From the NCBI GenBank assembly GCA_025354565.1, contig JANXMQ010000029.1:1-64000 (forward strand): 64,000 bases of DNA. Direction: 5' to 3'. Below, piece by piece: positions 10,183 through 19,608 of the stretch. The first letter of the stretch is position 1; the number at the start of each line of letters is the position of its first letter. The DNA comes from Akkermansiaceae bacterium (lineage in GTDB: Bacteria; Verrucomicrobiota; Verrucomicrobiia; Verrucomicrobiales; Akkermansiaceae). The position numbers and the translations under genes are program-made. The notes below the pieces were generated by a model. The model ran no database searches. It saw only the letters and a program-made list of their open reading frames with translations, and was not told the origin of the DNA.

Positions 10183-12549
10183 TCAAATTTTGACGTGCCG
10201 GACTAACAGCAGGCGGAGGCCGTTCAGGCAGACGAGGACGGTGCTGCCTTCATGGCCAACCACGCCGAGCGGCAGGGCCAGCGAAAAGCCGAGCGCGGCG
10301 CAGATCAAAACGACGATGACGGCGCTGGCGAAAATGAGATTCTGGCGGAGCACCCGTCTGGCCCGTCGGGCGTGATTGAGTAGCAGCGGGATGTTTTCCA
10401 AGCGGTCGCCCATCAGCACGATGTCGGCGGTTTCCATCGCCACGTCGGTGCCAGCCGCGCCCATGGCGACGCCGATGTCGGCGATGGCGAGGGCGGGGGC
10501 GTCGTTCACGCCGTCGCCGATCATCATCACGGTGCCCTCGTTTTTCAACTCGCGGATGACCTTGAGTTTGTCCTCTGGGAGGAGTTCCGCGTGGACTTCA
10601 TCGACCTTGGCTTCACGGGCGATGGCTTCGGCGACGAGGCGCTGGTCACCGGTGAGCATGACCACTTTTTTCACGCCGAGGCGGTGCAGCTCTGCGGCGA
10701 GTTGGCGGGCGGCGGGACGGATGGTGTCGGCCATCACGAGCACGGCCTGCGCGGTGACGGCATCGCCTGTGCGGAGACCCAGCCAGACGCAGGTTTTGCC
10801 CATCGCCTGGAGCGGTTGGGAAACGGCGGCCAAGTCCGTTAGACCGACGGCATCGAGTTCGCGGAACAGGCGTTCGCTGCCGATCAGATAGCGGGCGGCT
10901 TCGATGGTGGCTTCCGCGCCTTTGCCAGCGGTGGATTGGAAATCGGAGGCGACGGGCAGGGTGAGGCCGAGACTGGCCGCGCTGTGGACGATGGCATGGG
11001 CGAGCGGGTGCTCGGACTTTTCCTCCAGGGCGGCGGCGGTGCGGAGCAGGGACAGGACCGGAGCGGGTAGGGGATCGGCGGTTGCGTGAATGCCGTCCGG
11101 CGTTACGATTTCCGTTAGGGAGGGTTTGCCAACCGTTAGAGTGCCGGTTTTATCAATGGCTACGATATCGATTCGCGCCGCGCTCTCGAGGTGGGAGCCG
11201 CCCTTGATCAGAATGCCTCGGCGGGCGGCGCCACCGATGGCGGAGAGCACGGTAGCGGGAGTGCTGATGACTAGTGCGCAGGGTGAGGCGACGACCATGA
11301 TCGTCATGGCCCGATGGAAGGCGTGGGCAAAGGTTTCCGCCCAGAACAGGTAGGGGACCAGAAACACGCCGATGGTGAAGAGGATGACCCCCATCGCGTA
11401 GAATTGCTCGGCGGTTTCGAGGAAGCGCTGGGTCTCGGATTTTTCCGCCTGGGCCTCGGCGACGAGCTTGACCATGCGGGCGAGCGCGGAGTCTTCGGAG
11501 CGCTTGGTCACGCGGAGTTCGATGCCGCCGCTTTGGTTGAGCGTGCCGGCGAAGAGTTGACTGCCGAGGGTTTTAGCAATCGGCATGGACTCGCCTGTTA
11601 GGGAGGACTCGTCAACATAGGTGCCGCCCTCGGCGATCACGCCGTCCACCGGGATCTGCTCGCCGGGGCGGACGATCACGATGTCGCCAATCACCAACTC
11701 CTCGACCGGGATTTTTTCCGTGCCGTCGGCGCGCTTCACGAGTGCCTCCTTGGGCCGGAGTGTGAGCAGGGATTCGATGGCCCGTTGCGTCCGCTCCATG
11801 GCGTGGCGTTGCAGGACGTTGGAAAAACTGAAGAGAAACAACAGCAGCGCGCCCTCGAAGGGGGAACCGATGATCGCCGCCCCGAGCGCCGCCAGAACCA
11901 TCAGCACGTCCACGTCCAGCACCCGTTCGCGCAGCGAAGCGTAGGCCGAGCGCACGCCTTGCTGACCGGCGAAAATATACGCTCCTAGATAAAGACCGTG
12001 GGTGATGATACTGAGCCCCAAGGCTTTTCCCACGATCAGTGCGGCAGTTAGAAAAGCCAGTCCGAGCCCGCAGGAAATTTCCTCATTGAGTTCACCCGCA
12101 CGGATCTTTTCCCAGAGGGCGCGGTGGTCGGTTTCATGTTTGAGTTCCAGAGGTCGGATGTCGGCTCCGGTGGTTAGCACTTGGTCGAGGACGCTGGCAT
12201 CCTTGGCCATCGCGGAGTCGAATGTGACGGATAGCACTTTCCCGAGATAGGTGGCGGAGGCGCGGCGGACGCCGGGGATTTTCTCCACCTTTTTCTCCAG
12301 CTTCAACGCGCAGGCTTCGCAGGCGCTGCCTTGCAGTCGGAAGATCGATTTTTCAACGACGGCGGTAACCTGGTCACTGTGCTCGCGGACCAACTCGCGG
12401 ACCTCGCTCTCGGTTAGGCGTTGCGGGTCGAACTCGATTTCCACCCGGGCATTCACCAGATCTGGCCTGACCTTGAGGATGCCGGTATGGTCCGCGAGGT
12501 CGTGATCGTGGGCGTCCAGGCGGGTGTCATCCAAGGGTGAGTGGTTCAT
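10183..12549 (-). CDS. Heavy-metal P1B-type ATPase, P1B-4-like (SPC motif)
   Basis: A 788-residue inner-membrane metal efflux ATPase. The N-terminus is His/Asp-rich (residues 5-20), followed by a degenerate ferredoxin-like repeat without cysteines and then an HMA domain with CEAC. Core motifs are present: TGES (actuator), SPCALVISTPATVLSA in the metal-binding helix, DKTGTLT phosphorylation site, MLTGD and MIGDGVNDAPAL. The terminal helix has HEGST. SPC plus HEG[ST]T is the signature of the P1B-4 (cobalt/zinc/iron-type) group, unlike the CPC of the copper pump at 51.4-53.7 kb. ATG 12549 is preferred over a TTG eleven codons upstream. It is divergent from a two-component system 155 bases away, which may control it. 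Confidence 0.9.
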   Translation of the reverse strand: MNHSPLDDTRLDAHDHDLADHTGILKVRPDLVNARVEIEFDPQRLTESEVRELVREHSDQVTAVVEKSIFRLQGSACEACALKLEKKVEKIPGVRRASATYLGKVLSVTFDSAMAKDASVLDQVLTTGADIRPLELKHETDHRALWEKIRAGELNEEISCGLGLAFLTAALIVGKALGLSIITHGLYLGAYIFAGQQGVRSAYASLRERVLDVDVLMVLAALGAAIIGSPFEGALLLFLFSFSNVLQRHAMERTQRAIESLLTLRPKEALVKRADGTEKIPVEELVIGDIVIVRPGEQIPVDGVIAEGGTYVDESSLTGESMPIAKTLGSQLFAGTLNQSGGIELRVTKRSEDSALARMVKLVAEAQAEKSETQRFLETAEQFYAMGVILFTIGVFLVPYLFWAETFAHAFHRAMTIMVVASPCALVISTPATVLSAIGGAARRGILIKGGSHLESAARIDIVAIDKTGTLTVGKPSLTEIVTPDGIHATADPLPAPVLSLLRTAAALEEKSEHPLAHAIVHSAASLGLTLPVASDFQSTAGKGAEATIEAARYLIGSERLFRELDAVGLTDLAAVSQPLQAMGKTCVWLGLRTGDAVTAQAVLVMADTIRPAARQLAAELHRLGVKKVVMLTGDQRLVAEAIAREAKVDEVHAELLPEDKLKVIRELKNEGTVMMIGDGVNDAPALAIADIGVAMGAAGTDVAMETADIVLMGDRLENIPLLLNHARRARRVLRQNLIFASAVIVVLICAALGFSLALPLGVVGHEGSTVLVCLNGLRLLLVRHVKI

Positions 12550-12704
12550 GCGGGAAAAATGAGAGGTGGGACAAGTTGGCAAAAACCGATGTCACACGAA
12601 GCCTTTCAGCGCTGAGTCCGGTCCGCAACAACTAAAGATTTCCAACCATTTGGTTACTCGTCTTCGCTTGCTGTCAGGGTGGGGAAAGCCTCTATTGAGG
12701 TCGG

Positions 12705-13382
12705 ATGGATATTTTACTAGTCGAAGATGAGCCTCAACTTGCGGATGTGGTGAATCGTGCCCTCGTGCGGGCGGGACATGTGGTTAGTCGGAAAGAAGAT
12801 GGATTGTCGGCACTTAAAGCGGTGATGAATCATCGGTTCGATTTGGTATTGCTCGATGTGAATTTACCGGGGATCGACGGCTTTGAAGTGCTCGCCAAGA
12901 TTCGTCAGGCGGGCTTGACCGTGCGGGTGCTGATGCTTACGGCGAGGTCTGAGGTCGGGGACCGGGTGGCCGGCCTGAAGGCGGGCGCGGATGACTATCT
13001 AACGAAGCCGTTCGCGATGGAGGAACTGCTAGCACGTGTCGATGTGCTAGGACGGCGTGATGTTTCCACACAGGTATCTGCCATCCTTCAGGTGGGCGAT
13101 TTACGGATGGATATTAGCAAGCGGAGGGTGACGAGGGGGGATGAGAAAATCGAAGTTTCGCCAAGAGAGTTCGATGTGTTGCAGATTTTCATGAAGGAAC
13201 CGGGCCGGGCGTTTTCCAGGGACGAGCTATGTGAACGGATCTGGCAGCGTGAGCATGAATATGACACCCGCACCGTGGAGATTTTCATCATGCGGCTACG
13301 AAAAAAACTCGACCAACCGGGGCGGGAATCCCTAATCCGAACGATCCGGGGCGTGGGCTATATGTTGGAATCCGCGCCATGA
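12705..13382 (+). CDS. OmpR-family response regulator
   Basis: A 225-residue two-domain regulator. The receiver domain (1-120) has the acidic pair in DILLVEDEP, the phospho-acceptor Asp in LVLLDVNLPGIDG, and the conserved Lys in DDYLTKPF. The C-terminal 125-222 is an OmpR/PhoB winged helix (EVSPREFDVLQ, RTIRGVGYML). A TGAGG Shine-Dalgarno-like site lies five bases before the ATG. The stop overlaps the start of the kinase gene by four bases (ATGA), so the two are translationally coupled. Divergence from the metal ATPase suggests metal-responsive control of the CusR/CopR type, but no operator was recognised. Confidence 0.93.
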   Translation: MDILLVEDEPQLADVVNRALVRAGHVVSRKEDGLSALKAVMNHRFDLVLLDVNLPGIDGFEVLAKIRQAGLTVRVLMLTARSEVGDRVAGLKAGADDYLTKPFAMEELLARVDVLGRRDVSTQVSAILQVGDLRMDISKRRVTRGDEKIEVSPREFDVLQIFMKEPGRAFSRDELCERIWQREHEYDTRTVEIFIMRLRKKLDQPGRESLIRTIRGVGYMLESAP

Positions 13383-14728
13383 AACGTTGGTCACTCAAAG
13401 TTAAAGTAGGGCTATATGCCGCGTTGCTCACGATGGTCGCGCTGGTCGCTGGGGTGGTGGTGATGATGGTAACGACGTATTTCTATCAAATATCTGAACT
13501 CGACAAATCGTTGCATGGTGATGCTGTAGAGTTGGTGTGGGATCTGAAAAATTTCCGCGACGGACCGAAGAACCCGCGTGAACCCCTGCGCGAGGAACTT
13601 ATCCCCTTGGACATGCGGGACCATTACCTGATGATCGAGGGACCAGAAGGGCAGCTTCTCTATAAATCATCCAATATCAAACATTCAAATCTGACGGGTA
13701 AATCAGGCCAAGTTCAGACGCAAGATGTGGATGGATACTCCTCGCGGGTGGGCACCTGGCAGGTCGATGACTATCTCATCCACTTGGGCGAACCCTTGAA
13801 CGTCGTCGAGCGATTTCAAAAAATGCTCGGGCTTGGTTTCATGACCGCCTTGCCTGCGGTGGGCTTGGTCGTGTTCTTCGGCGGCGTGTGGCTGGGGCGG
13901 CGGGCGGTTGCCCCGGTCGCCCGCTTGAGTGCTGCCGCAGAGCGCATCAGTGCGAGCAATCCGCAGGAACGCCTGCCAGCGCCCGGAGCCAAAGATGAAA
14001 TCGCCATGCTAACTGAGGTATTGAACCAGAGCTTTGATCGGCTTCAGGCCTCCTACGATATTGCGACCCGCTTCTCGGCCGATGCCTCTCATCAATTGAA
14101 AACTCCCTTGACGATTTTGCGCGCTGGGCTCGATCACCTGTCACGCGATACCGACATGAGCGAGGCGCAGGCCGCGGAAGTCTCACTGCTCACCCAGCAG
14201 ACCCGGCGGCTGACCTCGCTCATTGAGGATCTGTTATTGTTGGCACAGGTGGACATGGGGCGGATGTTTCTGGAAGCAGAGGAGTTCGATCTGAGAACCC
14301 TGATCCATGCCGCCAGCGATGATCTCCTCGTATTGGTCGAGGGCAAAGGGATCTCGGTGGAGGACGAACTTCCAGCCCCTTTACCCGTGAATGCCGACCG
14401 CCGCTTGATCGCCATGGTTTTGCAAAACCTCATCGAAAATGCCGCCAAATACACCTATCTGGGTGGTCAGATCCGGATCACCGGGTTTCACGAAAGCGAC
14501 TGGATCGTCGTTAGAATTGCCAACACCAGCAAGGACATCCCGGCGGTGGACCGCGAACAAATCTTCGAGCGTTTCCGCCGTGGCTCGGGGGTTGGCGGCA
14601 ATGTCCGGGGCCACGGTCTGGGCTTGAACATCGCCAGGGGCTTGATCCGGGCGCACGGTGGGGAAATCCGGCTGAATCCCACCGTGCCGGGCTGGATTGA
14701 ATTCGAAATGCGACTGCCTGCCGGTTAG
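13379..14728 (+). CDS. Sensor histidine kinase
   Basis: A 449-residue inner-membrane kinase. Membrane segments are near residues 12-35 and 153-175, with a periplasmic sensor loop of about 115 residues between. A HAMP linker follows (ARLSAAAERISASNP), then HisKA with the phosphorylated His in SADASHQLKTPLTILRAG. The HATPase_c domain has NLIENAAKY (N box), FERFRRG and GHGLGLNIARGLIRAHGG (G box). The architecture is that of heavy-metal or QseC-type sensors. It overlaps the regulator gene by four bases. The ligand cannot be read from the loop; the neighbouring metal pump makes a metal plausible. Confidence 0.92.
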   Translation: MKRWSLKVKVGLYAALLTMVALVAGVVVMMVTTYFYQISELDKSLHGDAVELVWDLKNFRDGPKNPREPLREELIPLDMRDHYLMIEGPEGQLLYKSSNIKHSNLTGKSGQVQTQDVDGYSSRVGTWQVDDYLIHLGEPLNVVERFQKMLGLGFMTALPAVGLVVFFGGVWLGRRAVAPVARLSAAAERISASNPQERLPAPGAKDEIAMLTEVLNQSFDRLQASYDIATRFSADASHQLKTPLTILRAGLDHLSRDTDMSEAQAAEVSLLTQQTRRLTSLIEDLLLLAQVDMGRMFLEAEEFDLRTLIHAASDDLLVLVEGKGISVEDELPAPLPVNADRRLIAMVLQNLIENAAKYTYLGGQIRITGFHESDWIVVRIANTSKDIPAVDREQIFERFRRGSGVGGNVRGHGLGLNIARGLIRAHGGEIRLNPTVPGWIEFEMRLPAG

Positions 14729-14823
14729 GTGCGGAAGAAGCCGGACTCCTTTCCTAATGTGTCCCCGAAACAGGCTGACGGTGGAGTTATAAAGTCGTCA
14801 AGGCCTTCAGCGGATATGCAAAA

Positions 14824-14853
14824 CAAGCCGATCCTCTTTCGAGAATCGGCTTG
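14824..14853 (-). terminator. Intrinsic terminator of the PEP-CTERM gene
   Basis: CAAGCCGAT (14824-14832) pairs with ATCGGCTTG (14845-14853), with extra CTC/GAG pairing inside and one mismatch. Read on the minus strand the hairpin is followed by a T-rich tail (TTGTTTTG). It lies about 50 bases past the end of the minus-strand gene at 14901, and may also stop transcripts from the histidine kinase gene. Confidence 0.6.
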
Positions 14854-14900
14854 GGATGAGTCGTGGGGCAAGGATGGTGCGCTGTGTCGCGATGCGGCAA

Positions 14901-15569
14901 TCACGCTTGGGCACGGCGTTTGCGACGGGCGACGAGACCGAGCACACCGAGGGCGAAGACGCTCAAGGTGGAGGGTTCGGGAACCGCTGCCACACCGGAG
15001 TAGGCACCCGTGCCGGAAAAGCTACTAACCATCGCGTAGGACGTGTTAGAGATTTCCCCGGACAACAAGGTGAGCGTGTCGGGCGAGTTCGTGGTGATTT
15101 GCGCCGGGAACCCAAGCGAGCTGTCGAGGATTCCGACGGTGAACAAGTCCGGGGTGAGTCCGGGGTCAATGTTCAGAGTGGTCGTCACGTCAAAGCCAAT
15201 GGCCGTGGTCGTGGACGAGAACTGCTGATAGATTTCAGCAATACTGAGTGAGTCCGTGAGTGTCGCGCCGGAGGAAAAATCTCCAGTCGCGGTGTCGAAG
15301 ACGCTGGCGAAGCCGATGACGCCACCGCCAGTTCCCAGATAGGTGAAATTGCTGAGGCTGATGGTGTTGTTGCCAGTGGCTCCGCCGCCGTCCGAGAACT
15401 GCATGTCCAGATAGAACGGAGCGGTTCCGCTGGTGCCGAGGGATGCGGTGTTGATGTCCACATGGTAGCTGTATGTCGCGGCGTCTGCGCCGACTTGGAA
15501 CAGCAGGAACGATGCACTGATGGCGAGGATGCCGGCAGTTAGGTGATTTTGCGAGGTGATGCTTTTCAT
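14901..15569 (-). CDS. Exported PEP-CTERM sorting-signal protein
   Basis: A 222-residue protein with a signal peptide (residues 1-31, ILAISASFLLFQVGADA) and a C-terminal PEP-CTERM signal: VPEPSTLS, a hydrophobic stretch (VFALGVLGLVA) and a basic tail (RRKRRAQA). Such proteins are exported and processed by an exosortase, usually in exopolysaccharide-making bacteria. The middle is Ser/Thr/Gly-rich and beta-predicted, resembling the small single-domain PEP-CTERM families, but I cannot name a subfamily with certainty. No exosortase gene is in the window. It sits just downstream of the double phosphatase on the same strand. Confidence 0.85.
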   Translation of the reverse strand: MKSITSQNHLTAGILAISASFLLFQVGADAATYSYHVDINTASLGTSGTAPFYLDMQFSDGGGATGNNTISLSNFTYLGTGGGVIGFASVFDTATGDFSSGATLTDSLSIAEIYQQFSSTTTAIGFDVTTTLNIDPGLTPDLFTVGILDSSLGFPAQITTNSPDTLTLLSGEISNTSYAMVSSFSGTGAYSGVAAVPEPSTLSVFALGVLGLVARRKRRAQA

Positions 15570-15654
15570 AATGTGAATTTATAGTTTGGTGGAAGTGAAA
15601 TTATCCGGGAAGAGCCGGGCGGCGGATGGAACGTCGCCCGGCCCAAGGATTTGA

Positions 15655-18600
15655 TTATGGATTCTGCGTGCCTGAGAAGGTGGATGCAGTGTAGGTGATG
15701 GTGCCAGTCCCTGCCGCTGGCCTGATGAACCGCAGTGCAGCGCTAACTGTAGCACCTGGTGCGAGGTCACTATTGGAAACCTTGACGTAGCTCGAACCAA
15801 GCGGGGCGGTGGTGGCCGTGGTGCCGGTGGCGTTGAGCAGCGAGGTATTGGCTGATAGGTTAGTAATATCAATATAGATCGGGCCGACCATTGGCACGGT
15901 GCCGCCGTTAGTGATCTTCACGGTTTGTGTCATGGTATTGCTAATCCGATTCAGCACGTAACCACTGCGGCTGATCCTCAGGTTAGTGAAGATTTCCGAC
16001 ATGCTTGGTGCACTGCCATCACGGCCATTGAGCGAAGGAAGGCCGAAACGTTGCTCGATGGTCGAGAGGATGGACGAGGTATCTAGTGGCGCATGGTGGA
16101 CATAGCCTTTCTTGGCGTATGGCGAAATCACGATGGTAGGGACGCGGACTCCCGGACCCCAGATATCGCGGGTTGGAGGCGTGACGTGATCCCAGCGACC
16201 ACCGTGCTCATCATAGGTGATGATGATGGCGGTATGTGCCCACAAGGTAGGATTGGCTTGGACTGCGGCGACGAGGTCGGCGACGTGCTGTTGCCCCTGT
16301 TGGAGGGAGGCGTAACCGGGGTGCTCGTTGTTGTCTCCGAGGAACTTCACAAACGAGACCTGTGGGAGGGTGCTATTGGCAATGTCGGCGTAGAGATGTG
16401 CTGCTTCGTCCTGCAAGTGCGCCTTGGCATACAAGGCGAGGCCGTCGGGCTGGGCTGCGTCAAAAGGCTTTGTCTTATCGAAATAAGCAAACGCCTGGTG
16501 ATGCCACTGGAAGTTGGTGTCTGCGGCAACCGGGCCATTGGCACCAAGATGCAGCGGATTGGACTTGGACGCGGCAAGCGCCTTGTCCCATCCGCCGGAA
16601 TACCACTTCCATGAAACACCACCTGCGTCGAGGATGTCGCCGATGTTTTGGGTGTATTCGACTCCCGCAGGATTGGTGTTGTTCAGCGAAGGCATGAGCG
16701 CTTGGTTAATGACACTGAATGTCGGGCACATGTTAGCGGTGAACGTGGTGTTCACAACGTAGTGCTTGTTAAAGTGCGAGCCGTCCGCGAAGACGGCGTC
16801 GCTCGGTGTGCCGCTGGGGATGACTGTGGCGGATTGTCCCGAGACGCCATTGATGGTGAGTCCGGTCAGGGAATCACCGACGACTGGTGTGATGCTACCG
16901 TCACGGATGAACTTGCCCGCACTGCCACCGGATGTGTTCAGCCCGAACAAACCGGTGCTATCAAGATAGGCGATGGCACCATTGTTCGAAGTTGGCATGC
17001 TCGGGTAAACCGGCGGTGCAGCCGCGATGAGGAACTGGTGGTTTAGGAACGAGCCGCCAAAGGCCGAGTGGAAGAAGTTGTCGCACATGGTGTATTGTTG
17101 CGCAAGCTTGCCTTCCGGCAGATTGGTGGCGTCAAAGAAGCTCATGACCAAGCCCGGATTGTCCGACCAAGTGACGAAACCGCTATTATTACCCAAGTCG
17201 CTGTCACTGGAGAGCGCACCGGCTGCTTGGAATTGCTCCTGCCAGTATTTATGAACGATGTCGCCCGTGGTTGAGCTGGCTGGAATATAGCTTGCCACAT
17301 CATAGGGTGCCAGAGTGTTCAGGCTTGTCGGGAAGTGGGTATCGATCACGTTGCTGGCGTTGAGTGGCTGTGGTGGAGTGTTTTGCAACGGTGAGGTCTT
17401 GGCCACGTTGTTGTAATTGTTCGTGCCACTCTCGGTGGAAAGGGAGGCCCCCGTGAGGCGGTCCTTCTGGTCGAGGGATGCGGCAGTCGCGTTCGCCCGG
17501 CCATTGGCACCGGGGAAGCTGCCGTAAAGCGCGTCGAAGCTCCAATTTTCCTGATACACCACGATGAAGTTAGTGATGTTGTTGAGCGGGTTCGCAGCAT
17601 CCACTTGGAAGCTGAAGATGGTGTGCGGCGCATTGGTCGCTTGGTTGCCAGTGCCAGCTTCCACGCGGTTGTTCTGCGCGTAAGAATTCACGCCGACGGA
17701 TTTCACTGACAGCGTTTTCCCATCCGCACTCACGTCGAGCACGTTGTAGTTAAACGTATCCGGGCTGTAGAAGTCGGCAAACTGCGGGGTGGCTTCGTTG
17801 ACGAGCGTGCCGTCCTGATCGCGCTTCACATCGTGCAGGCCGGGGTAGCCAGCGAGACCGATGGGTTCGACGCCAGCGGCGCTCTGCTTGTTGGCCAGAT
17901 CGTCGGCGATGGTCTTGATGTTGCTGAAGCTGTGATTCGTGATCGTCTCAGGGCCGGTGGCACCGAATGGACCGTCCACGACTTCAAAACAGTAAGGCAC
18001 CTTCACGTAGCTCGACTGCACATTGGTCTGACCAGTGGGCGAATAGAGAATTTCGTTGATGCGATTCTGGTGATCGTCGGTGGTGAGAAAGACGACGTTC
18101 TGGATCTGATGATCCGCGATGAACTTAAGAAGCTGATTGCGCTCGTAGCGGTAGCCGCCCATGAGCGCCTTGCCGCCGTCGCTGTTGACGCCCGTGAGAG
18201 TACCGGTCAGCACACCGCCGATCGGACCGATCTGATCGATCGGGTCGGAGATAGCGACGAACTTCCAAGGTGTGCCCGTATTCTGCGCGGTGAGGAGCGT
18301 CTGCTCGATCCATGCGAGCTGCGTCGCGCCAAAGTAAGTGCGAGCAACATTATCTGCGCGGGAGCCGGTGTCGTCCGCATTGCCAGCGGTGCGGAGGCGA
18401 ATATCGCGATACGAGCGTGTGTCCGTGTTGAGCAGGATCGCATTTTTGCCCCACTGCTGGGACATGTAGAGTTGCTGCGTGCCGTTCGTGCGCAGATCGC
18501 TCGGCGCATTGATCAGGCCGCGATTTTTGATCGGCTGGTAATCGCTGTAAGCACCGACGAGCGTCGTGAAGCCGGCGGTCTTATTGATGAATGTGCCGGT

Positions 18601-19473
18601 CGTGTTGACGTCGTTCGCCGTGTTCGCGGGGTCCACGCCTGCGCCGGGGATGAGGGATGAACTCACGTTGCCGCCTGCGGCAGCGCCCCCGTGCATATAC
18701 TGCTTGTTACCGAGTTCGTGGTTGTCGAGCAGCGTGTAGTTGCCTTGCGCGGCGAAGAAATCCTGAAGGCAGTTCTGGCCGCCAGAATTGATGGCGACGA
18801 ACTGCTCGCGATACTTGCGTGTATAGTCCGTGTAGAGCGTTGTCGGTGTAGCGCCGGACGTATTCGTCGGGGAACCGGCGGCAAATGCACCGCTCGCGGC
18901 AACCGCTGCGGAGCCCGTACTCGCGGTCTCATAGATCGTGTCGCCGATGTTCATGAAGAAGTCGAAGCTGTTTGCCGTGAAACCATTTCCTAGCGTGTAG
19001 GGGCGCATGAGGCCGTCGTAGTCGCCGCTGAAGGCGAAGTGTAAGGGTGCCGCCGCGCTGGGTGCTGGCGGTGTCTTGAACTTGCCAATGTTGCTCAGCT
19101 CGCCGCCGGAGCCAACGAACTGATAGTAATAGACGGTCGCCGGAATCAGGCTGCCGACAGTCACTTTACAGGTGAAATCGTGCGCCGTATCCGTGGTCTG
19201 GCCCGCGAGTGTAGTCACGCCGCTCGCGAGCGTCGGACTCGTGGGGGAGATCTTGAGCGTGAGCGTGGTTGACGATGTCGGAGCCGCGCTGTCAATCGCG
19301 CGGGTCCAGACGATGGCGTCCGAGCTGGTCGCGTCGCCCGCAGCGACACCCAGGAATGACACGGTTGCGGATGCTTCGGTGATGAGCAACTGACAGAAGC
19401 TGGCAGTGCCGATGGCGATAACAAACGACCGAATGAACGGCGATTGTTTGCGTGGCTGATAAATTGGTTTCAT
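15655..19473 (-). CDS. Secreted fusion: PhoD-like phosphatase + phospholipase C/acid phosphatase-type phosphoesterase
   Basis: A 1272-residue exported protein (signal region about 1-37). Residues about 38-600 resemble PhoD alkaline phosphatase: an N-terminal Fn3-like part (GVAAGDATSSDAIVWTRA), then the metal-binding motifs SGDYDG, NIGDTIYE and LLDNHELGN. Residues about 615-1165 resemble the phosphoesterase family (PF04185) of phospholipase C and acid phosphatases: NFIVVYQENWSFDALYG, a CDNFFHSAFGGSFLNH block, IIITYDEHGGRWDHV and VPTIVISPYAKKG. The last 100 residues are a beta-sandwich tail without a recognised anchor. Each half is about the length of a free-standing enzyme. The likely role is scavenging phosphate from organic phosphate outside the cell. 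A Pho-box-like repeat lies upstream. Confidence 0.85.
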   Translation of the reverse strand: MKPIYQPRKQSPFIRSFVIAIGTASFCQLLITEASATVSFLGVAAGDATSSDAIVWTRAIDSAAPTSSTTLTLKISPTSPTLASGVTTLAGQTTDTAHDFTCKVTVGSLIPATVYYYQFVGSGGELSNIGKFKTPPAPSAAAPLHFAFSGDYDGLMRPYTLGNGFTANSFDFFMNIGDTIYETASTGSAAVAASGAFAAGSPTNTSGATPTTLYTDYTRKYREQFVAINSGGQNCLQDFFAAQGNYTLLDNHELGNKQYMHGGAAAGGNVSSSLIPGAGVDPANTANDVNTTGTFINKTAGFTTLVGAYSDYQPIKNRGLINAPSDLRTNGTQQLYMSQQWGKNAILLNTDTRSYRDIRLRTAGNADDTGSRADNVARTYFGATQLAWIEQTLLTAQNTGTPWKFVAISDPIDQIGPIGGVLTGTLTGVNSDGGKALMGGYRYERNQLLKFIADHQIQNVVFLTTDDHQNRINEILYSPTGQTNVQSSYVKVPYCFEVVDGPFGATGPETITNHSFSNIKTIADDLANKQSAAGVEPIGLAGYPGLHDVKRDQDGTLVNEATPQFADFYSPDTFNYNVLDVSADGKTLSVKSVGVNSYAQNNRVEAGTGNQATNAPHTIFSFQVDAANPLNNITNFIVVYQENWSFDALYGSFPGANGRANATAASLDQKDRLTGASLSTESGTNNYNNVAKTSPLQNTPPQPLNASNVIDTHFPTSLNTLAPYDVASYIPASSTTGDIVHKYWQEQFQAAGALSSDSDLGNNSGFVTWSDNPGLVMSFFDATNLPEGKLAQQYTMCDNFFHSAFGGSFLNHQFLIAAAPPVYPSMPTSNNGAIAYLDSTGLFGLNTSGGSAGKFIRDGSITPVVGDSLTGLTINGVSGQSATVIPSGTPSDAVFADGSHFNKHYVVNTTFTANMCPTFSVINQALMPSLNNTNPAGVEYTQNIGDILDAGGVSWKWYSGGWDKALAASKSNPLHLGANGPVAADTNFQWHHQAFAYFDKTKPFDAAQPDGLALYAKAHLQDEAAHLYADIANSTLPQVSFVKFLGDNNEHPGYASLQQGQQHVADLVAAVQANPTLWAHTAIIITYDEHGGRWDHVTPPTRDIWGPGVRVPTIVISPYAKKGYVHHAPLDTSSILSTIEQRFGLPSLNGRDGSAPSMSEIFTNLRISRSGYVLNRISNTMTQTVKITNGGTVPMVGPIYIDITNLSANTSLLNATGTTATTAPLGSSYVKVSNSDLAPGATVSAALRFIRPAAGTGTITYTASTFSGTQNP

Positions 19474-19608
19474 TACTTAGTGGGATTGGTAGATTTGTTT
19501 TGAGTTGGAATTGTGCAATCGCACCCTCGGAGATTATTCGGTGATTTGGAACAAGCGCGATGGGGCAGACACTAGGGAGAGTGCCCAGCGCATGGATAGG
19601 ATTGATGT

